Part shown: piece after piece, positions 32,556 to 44,252 of the stretch
Layout: every line of letters begins with the position of its first letter
How positions within the stretch are numbered: the first letter of the stretch is position 1
DNA from: Pardosa pseudoannulata
Taxonomy: Eukaryota; Arthropoda; Arachnida; Araneae; Lycosidae
NCBI GenBank assembly: GCA_032207245.1
Contig: CM063499.1
Coordinates: forward strand, 32,842,446 to 32,906,445
DNA length: 64,000 bases
Direction: 5' to 3'
Notes under the pieces: generated by a model
What the model was told of the DNA's origin: nothing
Database searches by the model: none
The model's input: the letters and a program-made list of their open reading frames with translations, nothing else
Made by a program: the position numbers and the translations under genes

Positions 32556-33600
32556 TAGTAAAACTTTGATCCATTATATTCAAGGTAAATGTTGTTATTC
32601 ATATTCCCCAGTTTTTGATAAATTTTCTGGGTATATAGAATGGCCGCTTAAAGATCACCTATTTTCCCCATTACCAAGTGTAAATATAGCAGCTAAAAAA
32701 TCATTTCTTCTTTTTTTTTCTATCCAGTTATTCTTTTTTCAGCAGTCTTAAAACCTTACACATGAGATCGAAAAACAAATTTTAATAGTTTTCGGTATTT
32801 GTTATATCTTACTCATAAAAAGGATTGAATGAATACGATTTTTTTTTTTTTAAGATTAATAATATCTCAGCTTTTGAAAATATTGTTGAATAAGCCTCAA
32901 ATAAATAAAAACTTAATTAAGCATAATTAAAAATAAATACCACTTTGCAGAGTTAAAATTTAAAGTATATACTTGTGCACAGGACTGCAACTTTATTTTT
33001 AAAAGTAAATGTAAAATACCGTCATATCAATCCTTAATCAATTCTTACTTGAACCTAAAATAGGTTATTTTAATAGTCTTGACATATTTCTATAAATAGA
33101 TAGTTAATACCACAAGAAAAACAGCAGATTTTCAAAGTCTTTAAGAAGTTATTAAAATAGTTCTTTGGTAATGAAAGTTTATATTTAGGTTTCAATTGAA
33201 ACTTTTAAATGATTTTACATATTAGAAAAATTGCGTAAAAATACATGTGGTAGTTCAAAAGTAATAATTTGTGCTAGATTAAAAATTCATTGTGGGAAAA
33301 ATGGCTTTAAAGAAATTTTTACCTTGTATTTTCTGAATTAGCTGATGCATTTTACTTTGTAACTCATTAAATTTTAAAGAAGTTTTTATCTCAAAAATGT
33401 TTTTTTGACTTGCCTAATAAACATCATTATCTCGCTCTTTTTGTTTTCCCTCCAATTCCTCTTCGTGGGAAAATAACAGTCGTAAACTCTTTGCACTGAA
33501 GCGTCTGTACCCATTTCTCACCCGTTTTCATATGTCTAAACATAACTAGTTGCAATTCAAAAAAAGCCACAGGAAAGCTTCTATGATACATAGAAGCAGT
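32061..33600. other. Intergenic AT-rich DNA with compound microsatellite
   Basis: No gene seen upstream of TECR apart from the promoter region. A compound microsatellite lies at 32432-32552. Confidence 0.5.
32432..32552. repeat. Compound microsatellite (AC)n-(ATCT)n-(AT)n-(GT)n
   Basis: The left AC run and right GT run are complementary, so the whole array could fold back on itself. The ORFs it creates are not genes. Confidence 0.9.
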
Positions 33601-33639
33601 GTCTTGCCACCCCTGAGTTATTTTTGTCGGTTCAGATGC

Positions 33640-34650
33640 TACGCTGGTAGGTAATATCTACAAAACCTTTAAAGGCCCATGTTCCTGGGAAGCTGCATAT
33701 AGTGATAATATGCTCTTGGCCCATAATGGTGCAATTGTCTCTGCAAGGAAGCATTTCAACATTTCAGTCTTCTTTATCCGACCGAAGCTCTCCCCTCCGA
33801 CCTAAGCGATGGTGACTGGGTATTTGACTGCCCTTTCCGCCTTGATGAACTACAGTGGGCACTTCTGCACTTCAGATTCCGGTCGAGATGTCACCTCTCT
33901 GAAGCTGTTCTTAATCTTTACCAACGACTGTCTTTCTTGAACCCCCTGACGGTCTTTAATAAAGTCTTCAAATTTTGGAAAATTGCTACCATCATTCCTA
34001 TTTGAAAGACTGGCAAACCTGGGAATCTAGTTGATTCCTATCACCTCATTGCTCTTAGCTTGAGAATGATCCTCTATAGACTTTGGTTTGAATCTGGTAA
34101 TCTCTTCCACACCTATCCCTTTGTCTTTTTTAAGAACTACACCTCTGTCTTATGCGCTTTTTTATGATATTCATCAGGATTACAGCTCACGTTATTTAAT
34201 CTACTCTGCTTTCCTTGTAATAAAAGCCATATGACTCTATGGACCGATGAACTAATTTATAAAATGGCTAACTGGACATAAAGAGTAGGATCGAATGCAT
34301 TAATGTGCTTTTCCTTTCATGCAGGATCACTAGTATACGATAGAATCATATTACAACTGGTCCCACGTCATCTCACCAAGGAATTCTGCAAGATAGTGCA
34401 TTTTCGCCATTATTGTTCCTGTTTTATATGATTGACTTTTCCGAGTTAGCTGAAAGAAAGGTTCAATTCTTTCCCTAAGACGACGACATCCTTGTTTACT
34501 CCCAGGGCAGCGATGCTCATCGCACAAAAAGCAAACTTCAGTCCTCCCTCGATCGTCTTATCTACTGTTGCTCCTATTTCGTCAGATAAATCTGTAGATA
34601 TTACTTTATCAACAGGCACGACCGAGATCCCTCTATTCAAATCCTCGGTG
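33640..34650 (+). pseudogene. Decayed non-LTR retrotransposon (LINE) with reverse-transcriptase fragments
   Basis: Plus-strand translation gives FRLDELQWALLHF, then LNLYQRLSFLNP, FWKIATIIPI (stop) KTGKPGNLVDSYHLIALS, which is the N-terminal part of a LINE reverse transcriptase (WK.A.IIPI.KPGK....SYRPI.L). Further on a frame-shifted GTVLSPLLF-like stretch and an F.DD-like stretch near 34470-34500 follow. Several stops and shifts. The right end is cut by a Tc1-B fragment. Confidence 0.65.
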
Positions 34651-34878
34651 TTTGGGTGCACTACCCATCCAAAATCGGTGAAGGAACTTGTATGTCTACT
34701 CCCAAGCCGAGTGGAAGACAATACCACTAACTGTAATACAAAGACTTGTGGAAAGTATGCCCCGGAGGGCTCACGCTGTAATTGCCTCCCGTGGAGGCTC
34801 TATCAACTATTGATTTTGAATAAAATTAGTTTTTCTTTTCTATCCCAGGTGTCCAAATACTTATTGGTAGACAGTGTG
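34651..34878 (+). mobile_element. Tc1-B copy 3, 3' end only
   Basis: Matches the last 228 bp of the 27314-28511 element, from GGGTGCACTACCCATCCAAA to the right end TTATTGGTAGACAGTGTG. The left end and most of the gene are missing; it is fused directly to the LINE remnant. Confidence 0.8.
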
Positions 34879-34886
34879 TGTGTGTA

Positions 34887-34950
<64 letters not shown>

Positions 34951-34979
34951 CATACATACATATACACACAATATATATA
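34879..34979. repeat. Microsatellite between two Tc1 elements
   Basis: TG/TA/CA-type array, about 100 bp, starting at the TA next to the Tc1-B right end and ending at the TA next to the left end of the Tc1 element at 34980. Confidence 0.85.
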
Positions 34980-35151
34980 CACTCATGTCCATAAATTAAG
35001 GATAATTCAGAATCACACAGAAATTGAGCTCTAAAATAAAAATTTCACCTGTAGAATTATCACACACATCTTGAAGAAGAATATGCAAATTGCAGGAAAC
35101 CACCAGATGGCGCGGATAGTACGTCACAATGACGAGAGTGTATGAAAGGGG

Positions 35152-35158
35152 TATATAA
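35152..35158 (+). promoter_or_regulatory. TATA box of Tc1-A transposase
   Basis: TATATAA in GGGGTATATAAGGAATGG, about 75 bp upstream of the likely start codon; spacing suits a transposase promoter. Confidence 0.6.
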
Positions 35159-35229
35159 GGAATGGTAGCAAAGAAGTAAAATTGTTCACAAGCGCTTTAA
35201 AAGCCTTTCAGTGCAATAACCGCATAGTT

Positions 35230-36231
35230 ATGGCACAAAGGAAGTATTTGGATGATTTTTTACGTGGTAGAATTATCGGACGACTGGAATGTGGACGTAC
35301 CCAGCTGGAAGTATCCGAGGAACTTGGAATCGCCCAGAGTGTCATCTCCAGGCTTTGGCAACGATTCAAACATGATGGTAATGTGAGTAGATGTTACAGC
35401 ACAGGTTGCCCCCGAGTTACTACGCCGAATGATGACCGGTATTTGGCAGTTACTGCCAAAAGAAACAGACGGAGCACAGCATCAGACCTGTCTCGTCAGC
35501 TCTCTTCAGCTACCGGTACGACAGTTTCAAGGCAGACCGTGTACAGACGCTTAGGGAACATTGGTCTATATGCTCGTAGGCCTGTCAGATGTGTTCCCCT
35601 TACCGCAACTCACTGTAGCCTGCGATTATGCTGGGCTAGAGAGCATGCATTGTGGACACCGCAACAGTGGTCTTGTGTGATGTTTTCCGACGAGTCCAGT
35701 TTCAGTTTACATTCTGATTCTCGCCGGACTTTCATATGGAGAGCGCCAGGTACCCGTTACCACCAAGAGAACACCATTGAACGACACCGTTACGGTGGTG
35801 CAGGATGGCTCGTTTGGGGAGGAATTATTCTTGGTTCCAGAACTGACCTGCATGTTCAGAGTGTAACGATGACAGGCCACATCTATCGGGATGTCATTCT
35901 GGAACAACAACGTTTGTTTCGGGGCGCCATGGGTCCTGAATTTCTGTATATGGATGACAACGTCCGACCTCACCGTGCAAACATTGTAGACGAATGCCTT
36001 CAATCGGAGGATATCACCCGTATGGATTGGCCAGCATACTCACCGGACTTGAATCCAATAGAGCATGTGTGGGACATGCTTGGCCGACGAATTGCAGCCC
36101 GTCAACCCCCTCCCAACTGTCTATCGGAACTTCGGAGGGCATTGCTTGATGAATGGTGTAATTTCCCTCAAGATCAGATTGATAATCTGATACTCAGCAT
36201 GCGTAGGCGTTGTAACGCTTGTATTGCATAG
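35230..36231 (+). CDS. Tc1-type DD34E transposase, nearly intact
   Basis: Cut-and-paste transposase of the Tc1/mariner superfamily, nuclear, binding the element ends. The first Met of MAQRKYLDDFLRGRIIGRLE at 35230 is preferred over the upstream in-frame Met at 35182 because family members start there; this gives 333 residues. Residues 1-120 hold two helix-turn-helix modules (QLEVSEELGIAQSVISRLWQ; TASDLSRQLSSATGTTVSRQ). The catalytic triad is readable: D in VMFSDESSFS, D in YMDDNVRPHRA and E in NPIEHVWDML, with exactly 34 residues between the second and third. The stop TAG after RRCNACIA is followed in frame by SGRHTPY and TAA, which looks like the family's usual C-terminus, so the stop may be a point mutation removing 8 residues. 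DNVRPHRA differs from the common DNARPHRA. No other break. Confidence 0.92.
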   Translation: MAQRKYLDDFLRGRIIGRLECGRTQLEVSEELGIAQSVISRLWQRFKHDGNVSRCYSTGCPRVTTPNDDRYLAVTAKRNRRSTASDLSRQLSSATGTTVSRQTVYRRLGNIGLYARRPVRCVPLTATHCSLRLCWAREHALWTPQQWSCVMFSDESSFSLHSDSRRTFIWRAPGTRYHQENTIERHRYGGAGWLVWGGIILGSRTDLHVQSVTMTGHIYRDVILEQQRLFRGAMGPEFLYMDDNVRPHRANIVDECLQSEDITRMDWPAYSPDLNPIEHVWDMLGRRIAARQPPPNCLSELRRALLDEWCNFPQDQIDNLILSMRRRCNACIA

Positions 36232-36389
36232 TCCGGGAGACATACTCCGTATTAACCATCATACTAACCATGTTATACTGTTTTCTGTAAATAGGTTCTT
36301 TTTTGAAATTTGCTCCAGGGAGTAAAAATCGCAATTTTTATTAATTATGTCAAACATATAGCATCTTTTTTGCTTTTTACCTTTTGTTT

Positions 36390-36395
36390 AATAAA
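36390..36395 (+). terminator. Candidate polyadenylation signal of Tc1-A
   Basis: AATAAA about 160 bp after the transposase stop, still inside the element. Confidence 0.45.
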
Positions 36396-36478
36396 TAGAC
36401 TTTACAAATAAGTCAAATTTGTTTTGCTTTTGTTTCTTTCATTGCCTGAACTTCATTATCTTTAATTTATGGACATGA

Positions 36479-36552
<74 letters not shown>
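36479..36552. repeat. (GT)n-(TA)n microsatellite at right end of Tc1-A
   Basis: Adjoins the right inverted end of Tc1-A. Confidence 0.85.
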
Positions 36553-36555
<3 letters not shown>

Positions 36556-38250
36556 TATGTTTTCCTCTGAACTCTTTTCATAATCCTTTAACCTGCCATA
36601 TAAAATATGAACTAATGGTTCCTCTTCCTGAAATATGATTCTATATTAAAAAAAATAATCTCTAAAATTACAAAAAGTATTTTTGAAGAAAGTGCTTTTA
36701 TTTAACAAGAAAATTGGTAAAAATATTAAAAGTTTATTATGTTGATGGCAAATAGATGCCGCTACTAGTTTAAATTAAGTTGTGTTTTTGAAAAATACCC
36801 AGCTTATTATTATGTAGTGTATTTTTTTTAATAGGAATTCATGATGAGGTACTGGTGAGTAGGGCTGGGCGATAAACATAATATATCGATAGTTCTTTAA
36901 TATTGCTGTAATGGTACTGAGATTTTAATCTGTCTGATATTTAATTTCAAACAGTATTTCATCCTTCTTACGGAATTAAAATAATAATGTAACTGAAAAA
37001 AGTGACCGCTGACAGCCCTGGTTACCCAATGTTAAAACAAGGTTGTAACATGGAGTTGAGTATAACATTATGATGTTTTACCTAACTATGAAGGGTAAAA
37101 TAAAAGGTAAGCAGGTATCTCAATTGGATACATCCATGATAATTCATATAATTTTTATTAAATCCTAAATTGTTACACTTCATTTTAAAAAGGGAAACAA
37201 TAAAGACACAAAAATGACAGAAGAAAAAATAGAATACACTATATGACTTATGAAGTCACTCGCATATGTCATAAAAACTGCAAAATTTTGAATTACATTG
37301 AAAAAAGAAAAATACTAAACTGAAAATAAATTTCTATATAATAAAGCAGGGGGAAGGAAATAAAGCAGTCAAAAAATGCAAGTTTTTTTTTTAATGAAAA
37401 GAGAACTTAATATCAAACATTTAATAAAAATTATTCCACTCTTTTTCCCCAGTAATTGATTGCTCATTTCATTCTAAGAAGTCACTGCATTTTCTTACGT
37501 CTGTCATAAATAAAATGTAAATGATACATTTTTATCATTACAAAGTAAAAACTAAATTGTAATAAAGGCACCACTTAATTTTTACTTTCCTGGTTGTGTT
37601 TAAATATACTGTCACAAGAATTTTCTTTATAAATCACACTTATTTTAAAATTAAGCTTGCTTTAAATATAATATTTTTGAAAAAATATTATACACTTTTA
37701 AATTATTCAGTCAAAGAGTATCAATATATATACATACACATATGTATAAACACATACATATACTTATTGATATATATATATGTATTCATATACAGGTGTG
37801 TTTATGCCATGTGTATATATATAAAGTATAAATAAGCAAGTATGTGTAAGTATATGTATACATATGTGTATATACATACAGTAGTGTACATACTATATAC
37901 ATTATATGTATATAATATATATAAATACACAAAACCAAACACACATAAACCATAAAGCATACAGCATGTTTTCAAATGAAACATAAATAGGAAAACAATA
38001 GGAGAAGTCATTTTTCTGACAGAGAGGTACAACTTACTTTGCTAAACATATGCCTTAATTATATATAAAGCACTATTAGTACTTTTGTTTTAAACTTATT
38101 AAATATTGCTTATAGTATTATTAGTACTTTTGCTTTTATAATCTTTTTATTCCTCAACCACAAAATTTCCAAGTTTTATTTATTCAAAGTATTAATGAAA
38201 GCCTTAATAATTTCTAAATGTACATACAAGTATACAGTTTGAAATCAGTT
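36553..38250. other. Intergenic AT-rich DNA with MITE fragment and microsatellites
   Basis: No gene seen. GTAGGGCTGGGCGATAAACA at 36862 and CTGACAGCCCTG ending 37019 look like ends of a small hAT-like MITE. Interspersed TA/CATA-type microsatellites fill 37720-37930; frames through them are not genes. Confidence 0.4.
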
Positions 38251-38252
38251 AA

Positions 38253-38570
38253 TTAACCCACTGAACGATCGCGTCGACGGGGGTTCGACAGCTAATTCCT
38301 GTTCGAAAACGGACCTGTCGACCCCTTCTCGTTCGCACTCATATAACACACTTTTGAGGAAAAAAAAATTGCAAAGCGATAATAAATGAAAGAAACTAAT
38401 TTTGCGTAACAGAACTCCTTTACCTTGTAGGGAAAATAACTTAAAAGTAGCCTGACAACTTTTAAACCGGCAACTCTAGTATGGTAAGGTAAGTTCCGCC
38501 TGGAATTTACGAAAAGGGTGACTGTTTTGAAAGGGAAAAAGGTGGAGAGGGTGGCCGGTGGATGGGTTAA
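38253..38570. mobile_element. TTAA element with GC-rich left end
   Basis: 310 bp (38257-38566) between TTAA on each side, tips CCCACTGAACG and, inverted, CCCATCCACCGG. The left end has an unusually CpG-rich stretch (GATCGCGTCGACGGGGG) that contains the imperfect inverted pair CGTCGACGGGGG and CCTGTCGACCCC. Resembles a piggyBac-type MITE. The minus-strand 103-codon frame has no known domain. Confidence 0.55.
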
Positions 38571-40614
38571 AACACAAAGAAACCTAAAAAACTTAAAATA
38601 CATACAGCTATAAAATATTTTTGTAATTAAAAATTGATGGCACGTGTTAAAGGGCTTGTCTTATTCTAAATTCAATCAAAAATTTTACTTTTAAAATCCT
38701 TTTTTTTTTTTTTAGGTAAGAATGTTATTTTGTGAACCTAAATAACCAATAAATGTCTGAACAGCGTAAAAAAAGTCAACTATTTTCTTTACTAATTAAT
38801 GGCTTATTGAATTTGTAAAAAAATACAAAATTTTTTCATATAATAATAAACTATTACAAACAAATTAAATATATATTTAGAATTTTAGACCTTATTAAAT
38901 GATAGGCTATGAAGGAACTGAAGTTCAAATTATATTTTTTAAGCTTGTGCTTAAAAAAATTCTTTAAAGAACTTCTTTCATTTGAAGCAATTCTCTAATT
39001 AATTGAGCTTCCACTAAAAAGTTTTTTTTCTTCATTTCCCCCCCAAATAAATAAATTAATCAAAAATTACTGCATCTGTCTAGCATAGTATGTTGAAATT
39101 TTTTTTTCATTTAAGTCATTTCAGTTTAAAAAAAAAAAAAAAAAAAAAATAAATATAAATTTTGGGAATTTTTTAAAATCTTCTTTCAAATCCAACTTGT
39201 ATTTAGTTTTATTAATTTTGTTATACTTGAAGATATTTATTTACATTAGATTAATTTTTTTATATTAAAAAATAGATTACCAAAAATTACTGTCACATTA
39301 ATATAATCTATACTGTAGTTTTAAGTTTAAAGATTTTAAACACGTAAGATACAATCTTTTATCACACATTTCTAGTGCAGTAATTTTGCCCAACAAAACT
39401 ACTATATAATATTGTTCATTTTTATAGGTTATATGGGACAATATAATTTTGTTTATTTAATTTTTATCTTTTAACAGGAAAGATTTTTCAAACATTAATA
39501 TCCTTTGTGCATATTCTCACATGAGATGAAATGGGTAATGTTCATTGCTATTTATTTGTGGTTCGCTAGAGTGCTTGGAAAAAATTTACGACCTATTAAA
39601 CACTGGAATTCAATGTTTTTAAAAGATCATGCTTCCTATAAATAATATATGGTAAAGAAAATAAAATTGTAGGATCTTGAATTCAATACTTGTTGTTTAT
39701 CATACAGGATATTTTTAATTACTGTACTATCAAATCACATATACAGCAAATAATTCATAAACTGAGTTTTATGTGAATTTTACTGGGATGTAATGACTTT
39801 ATAAACATAAAAATTCATGAATATTTATGTAAATTTGCCCACTTTAGTGATTTTAATAATAAAGTAATACAGTTGAATACATTTTAAGTTTTCAGCTCTT
39901 CAAAGAGATACCTATTAATGCCTAGTGTCACTTTTTATTATCTTGTTGGAATGATTTTTCCTTTTTGCTTAGATGGCAATCTTATAAACCAAAGCATCTC
40001 ATACTATGGGCTGCAACCCCAATTGGGATCATGGGACATGCAGTAAGGTTACCAAAATTTTTAGCATTATAGAAATTTCTCAAACTTTACATTTTTTAAT
40101 AATAGAAACATTCTCTTGCTTTGCATGCAAGACTGTCAGTTTATCAAAAGCCCTGTGTATGCAAGATCAGTGTTTTGGTAATACATGCATGCTGTGTTAG
40201 TAGCATCTGAATAAGACCTTCCAGATAGATTATAGTCCATATTTGAATTTACTTATGTAATTTAAATTATTTTTATTTTTGATTTATATTTTGATACTTA
40301 TTTAACATTTCAAACTGGTCTGTGTTAAAATTAGAGTCAATGACCTAAAACTGCAAACAGAAATAAAATTTTCATATTTTCAAATATCAATATCTCCCAT
40401 TTCTTTCTACAGAGTAGATGTCATATCTGTACTATGGCAAACTTTTTTGCAACCTGAGGGATAGTTAAACTGGAATCTCAACTTTAACATAAGTCTGAAT
40501 GCCTAAAAACATTTCTCAATAGTAGTGTATTTTAAATGCACAAGCTTTATTACCAAATAACAATTCCCAACTGCATAAGTAAAACCAACATTAAGGGAGA
40601 TTTAGTACACTTCT
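38571..40614. other. Intergenic AT-rich DNA
   Basis: No gene or repeat family recognised. Homopolymer A runs (39127-39149). Confidence 0.4.
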
Positions 40615-40620
40615 TACTTT

Positions 40621-41392
40621 CAGGGTATCTGCCAAAATAAAACTTTTCAAATCCATGACTTTTCATGACTTTCTCTGATTTAGCAGATCATTTTCCATGA
40701 CTTTAAAAAGCTTTCATTAAAGTATATATGAATAAAACTTCTGATGTACATACAAGTAAAATATATGATTTTAGAGAAATTACAGGAATTTTATCATAAA
40801 AAACTATAAACTTACTTTATAAGTGTTAATAAACTCACATAAAAATAAATTGATGTATCTACATACCTAAGTTTAACCATATAGCAATTTTTCAATCAAA
40901 ATGTTTCCAATTTGAATTCAGGGTACTTTGGTATTATCTAGGTGACCATGAATAATAGCCAAATATAACCGTATAATGTTTATACACAATATCCCCAGAG
41001 ATAAATTTATATTTTGAGCAAAACTCTTAACTAATTTTTATTAAAAAAAAATTATTATTTTGATAAAATTTTAATCTACAATTTAAGAAAAAACCAGAAT
41101 AATATACATTTACCCACCCATTAAGCTTTCTTGCTTTGAATTTCCTTGGTGAACAAATTTTACTTGGCAATATGGTCAATAGGATAATTCATAAATATCA
41201 AACTCAGTAACTTCAGCCAAATGACAAGTAAAAATAGAATTAAATAATTCAATGCATTTTTTTTAATCGGTAGTTTAGCGGATCCGTGACTTTTACTTAT
41301 TTTGCTTGAAAAATCAAGACTTTCCATGACAAAATTAATTCATTGTCTAAATCCATGATTTTCCCTGATTTTCCAGGTGCGCGGAAACCATG
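40621..41392 (+). mobile_element. 'Family D' hAT-like MITE, copy 1
   Basis: 772 bp, ends CAGGGTATCTGCC and GCGCGGAAACCATG (an imperfect inverted pair), flanked by a perfect 6-bp duplication TACTTT (40615-40620, 41393-41398). Both arms contain repeated CATGACTTT motifs. No coding capacity. Confidence 0.85.
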
Positions 41393-41398
41393 TACTTT

Positions 41399-42110
41399 TT
41401 AAGCAGCCACTTATGTATTTTCAAAAAGATAGAAGGTACTTGCCATATTAGATTGAACAAATTATAACACTACAGTTTATATCAACAGTTCCTAACTAGC
41501 CTTCTGCAGAATCCTAGGCTCCTGTCAGAAGTTCAAAATGCAAAATTAAAGAAAATTTTATAAATAACTGTTGTTATGACCATGACATACAAATGGGAAT
41601 TCAGATTTTGTCAAAGAATTCAAGGTATTTTATCAAGGTAGTCTAAGAAATTAACATACTTAATGATTATCTATAAAAAAATTACCTTAAAATTAAAATA
41701 GAAAATATCCTTATCTTAAAAGAAAACTATAAGATTCTTTAAAATTAATCAAGAAATGTAAAACTACTCTCCTATTATTTGAAATATTTTAACTTTGTGA
41801 AATTTTGGAAAATTTCTTTTTTTTTTTTTTTTGCAGAATTTTTAAAAGTACTGTGATATTTCTCTAAATTATACTATCTTAACAATTCTGATGTTTGGCC
41901 ATCTTATACTGTTTTATGTAACATATATCTTTCATATTTCCATAAATAAAAGCTTAGATAAAATAAATCAAATACTAAATGTAAAAGTATTTTAAACTTC
42001 ACACATGCAAACTTTTAAATAATTTTTGTGGCTATTTATGATTTGTATATAAAGTAGCAACATCATTTAAAAGGAACTAAATATACATATATATATATAT
42101 ATAATATATT
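41399..42110. other. Intergenic AT-rich DNA
   Basis: No gene seen; T run at 41818-41833. Confidence 0.4.
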
Positions 42111-42164
42111 GTGTGTGTGTGTATGTGTGTGTATGTGCATGTAATTGTAAGATAATATGAAACA

Positions 42165-42243
<79 letters not shown>
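42111..42243. repeat. (TG)n and (TA)n microsatellite
   Basis: GTGT array at 42111-42140 and about 74 bp of TA at 42170-42243, directly against the family H element. Confidence 0.85.
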
Positions 42244-42246
<3 letters not shown>

Positions 42247-43043
42247 GGTTGAAAAAAAATCATTTTTTTAAAAAATAAAAAAATCAGATTTATTTGATTT
42301 AAATCAGATTTTTTTGATTTTTTTTCTGAATACTATTAATTGTTGTTTTTATGTTTTTTGCAATATACATAGAATAGTTTGTTATAAGAAGTCACATCTT
42401 ATCTATCTAGTATATTCTGCACACTGATTACCTAAACTTAAATATATAAATTTTAAACTAAATTCATTCTATTATTTTGTCATTGGATAGTGGAAACTCA
42501 ATAAGATGTCAATTAAAAGAACAAATTAAATATTCTTTTAATGCAAACTATTTATTTAAAAAAACAAATCACATTTTAATATTTTTTTAAGTACCGAATT
42601 ATGGACTTAATTGTTTCAATAAAAACACTAGCTTTGATGATTTATCCACTCCTCATTGGTTACGAAGCCTAGAATGAACGATACCAAACAAAGGAAACTG
42701 TCTTTCCATTCCAGCAGACGAAGCTACGGTTATTGTTATTTGGTAGACAAACTGGATTTCAGTTCTCTTTACCTCCCATTACATAAAATGAATTCAACCA
42801 GTCATAATCAATCATTATACTACCCCTGCTACATATTTTCTGATAACAACCCCTAAATTCTTGGAAAGCACATGCTATCTATTGACACTTATTTACTTAT
42901 TGGTATTACTGTGCTGACTGATTCTCAGTTCTCCTGTCTTTGGAATATGGTTTTAAAAGAAGTGAAAAAAAAAATGATTTAAATCATCGATTTTTTTTTA
43001 AAATCAACTGATTTAAATCAAGATTTAAACCATGCCAACCCTG
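42244..43043. mobile_element. 'Family H' hAT-like MITE, copy 1
   Basis: 800 bp, ends CAGGGTTGAAAAAAAATCA and ACCATGCCAACCCTG, with AAATCAGATTT/GATTTAAATC motifs in both arms. Inserted in a TA repeat, so the duplication length cannot be measured. A second left end starts at 63798. Confidence 0.75.
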
Positions 43044-43074
<31 letters not shown>

Positions 43075-44208
43075 TGTATATATTATTCGTATACATATAT
43101 ACACACAGTTAAAATTTGTTAGAGTATATATATACTAATATAACAAAAAATAAAATTAAATAATAACATTAATGTAGTAGTAATTGCCAAAATGACTCCT
43201 TTTTTTCCTGACTTAGTAATATAAAGAAACAAAAATTTAATTCTACATTATAATGCAGGAAAGCAGCTCAAAATATAACAAAAAATATAATTAACAGGAA
43301 AAAACAGAAAAGCAACACGATAATACAGAAATTCTTTGTCTGTTTTGTTATAATATATTTAATCTCTAATGCATTCAAACATCCCAGTATTTATTAGAGA
43401 AAAGCTATTACAGAATATTCCAGATAAATTTCTGAAGATGAGTGCTTACCAAATAAATGTTTTGATTTAATATATCACTTGCAAAACTATTTTATTAAAA
43501 GGATATAACTCCTTTACTGGGACAATGAACATTACAAAGCACTCTTGCAAAGTAATAACTTAGAATTACAAAACTTAGTAAGCACATACATCAAAGCAGT
43601 ACTAAATTAATTAGTGTTTATCAGCTGATTTTTTTTATTTTTAATACGTTCCTTGTTATTTATAATTATTTCTTTGCTATTTTTACCAAACACTCCTCGT
43701 ATATGTTAAAATATATCTATGTATCCATTTTAAATTTAGACTTTATTTAAATGATTAAAGCTCAATTTAAATTTAGAAAATTCTGAATTTTCCATGCAAA
43801 TTTTATGTAGCGACACAAAAAACATTTCCTATTAATAAATTATCCTATCATTAAACAAAATATGATAAAAGTAGGAGAAAAATACTACAAATTAATATTA
43901 AGGAACAATTGAAAAAACAACAAAAAGTTTGAAAAACTAAACTCAATATAACTATCAGATTTAAAATTACTTTATGGGATTGATTTAGTTACTCTTTAAT
44001 TTATATGTGTACTAAGTATAAAGTTTCGTAATTCTGAGTTAATAATTTACAAAAATAATTTGAAATATCCTTTAAAAAATCAATGAACAGAGGTGTTTGT
44101 GAATAAAAAGGGGGGTGGGAGCAATAACATTTCTATTAAAAAAAATAAAGAAATATCTTTTAAAGAAAATATGGTTAAACACATTTTAAAAAATTAAATT
44201 TTATTCTG

Positions 44209-44252
<44 letters not shown>

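Larger units (their letters stand above)
34980..36481 (+). mobile_element. Nearly intact Tc1/mariner element ('Tc1-A')
   Basis: 1502 bp with inverted ends CACTCATGTCCATAAATTA and TAATTTATGGACATGAGTG (about 28-30 bp similar). A TA precedes the left end (34978-34979). The right side is TG, so the duplication is not preserved or the flank has changed in the microsatellite. It carries one long transposase gene, a TATA box and an AATAAA signal. Confidence 0.92.

Noticed and set aside
34492..35034. 180-codon plus-strand frame
   Set aside because: It runs across a LINE remnant, a Tc1-B fragment and a microsatellite; no single protein is encoded.
35707..36003. 98-codon minus-strand frame
   Set aside because: Shadow of the Tc1-A transposase gene on the opposite strand.
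38292..38603. 103-codon minus-strand frame
   Set aside because: It lies almost wholly in a TTAA element and has no known domain.
44211..44250. A41 run as a retrogene or LINE poly(A) tail
   Set aside because: No coding sequence or element body adjoins it and no duplication was found; treated as a homopolymer.
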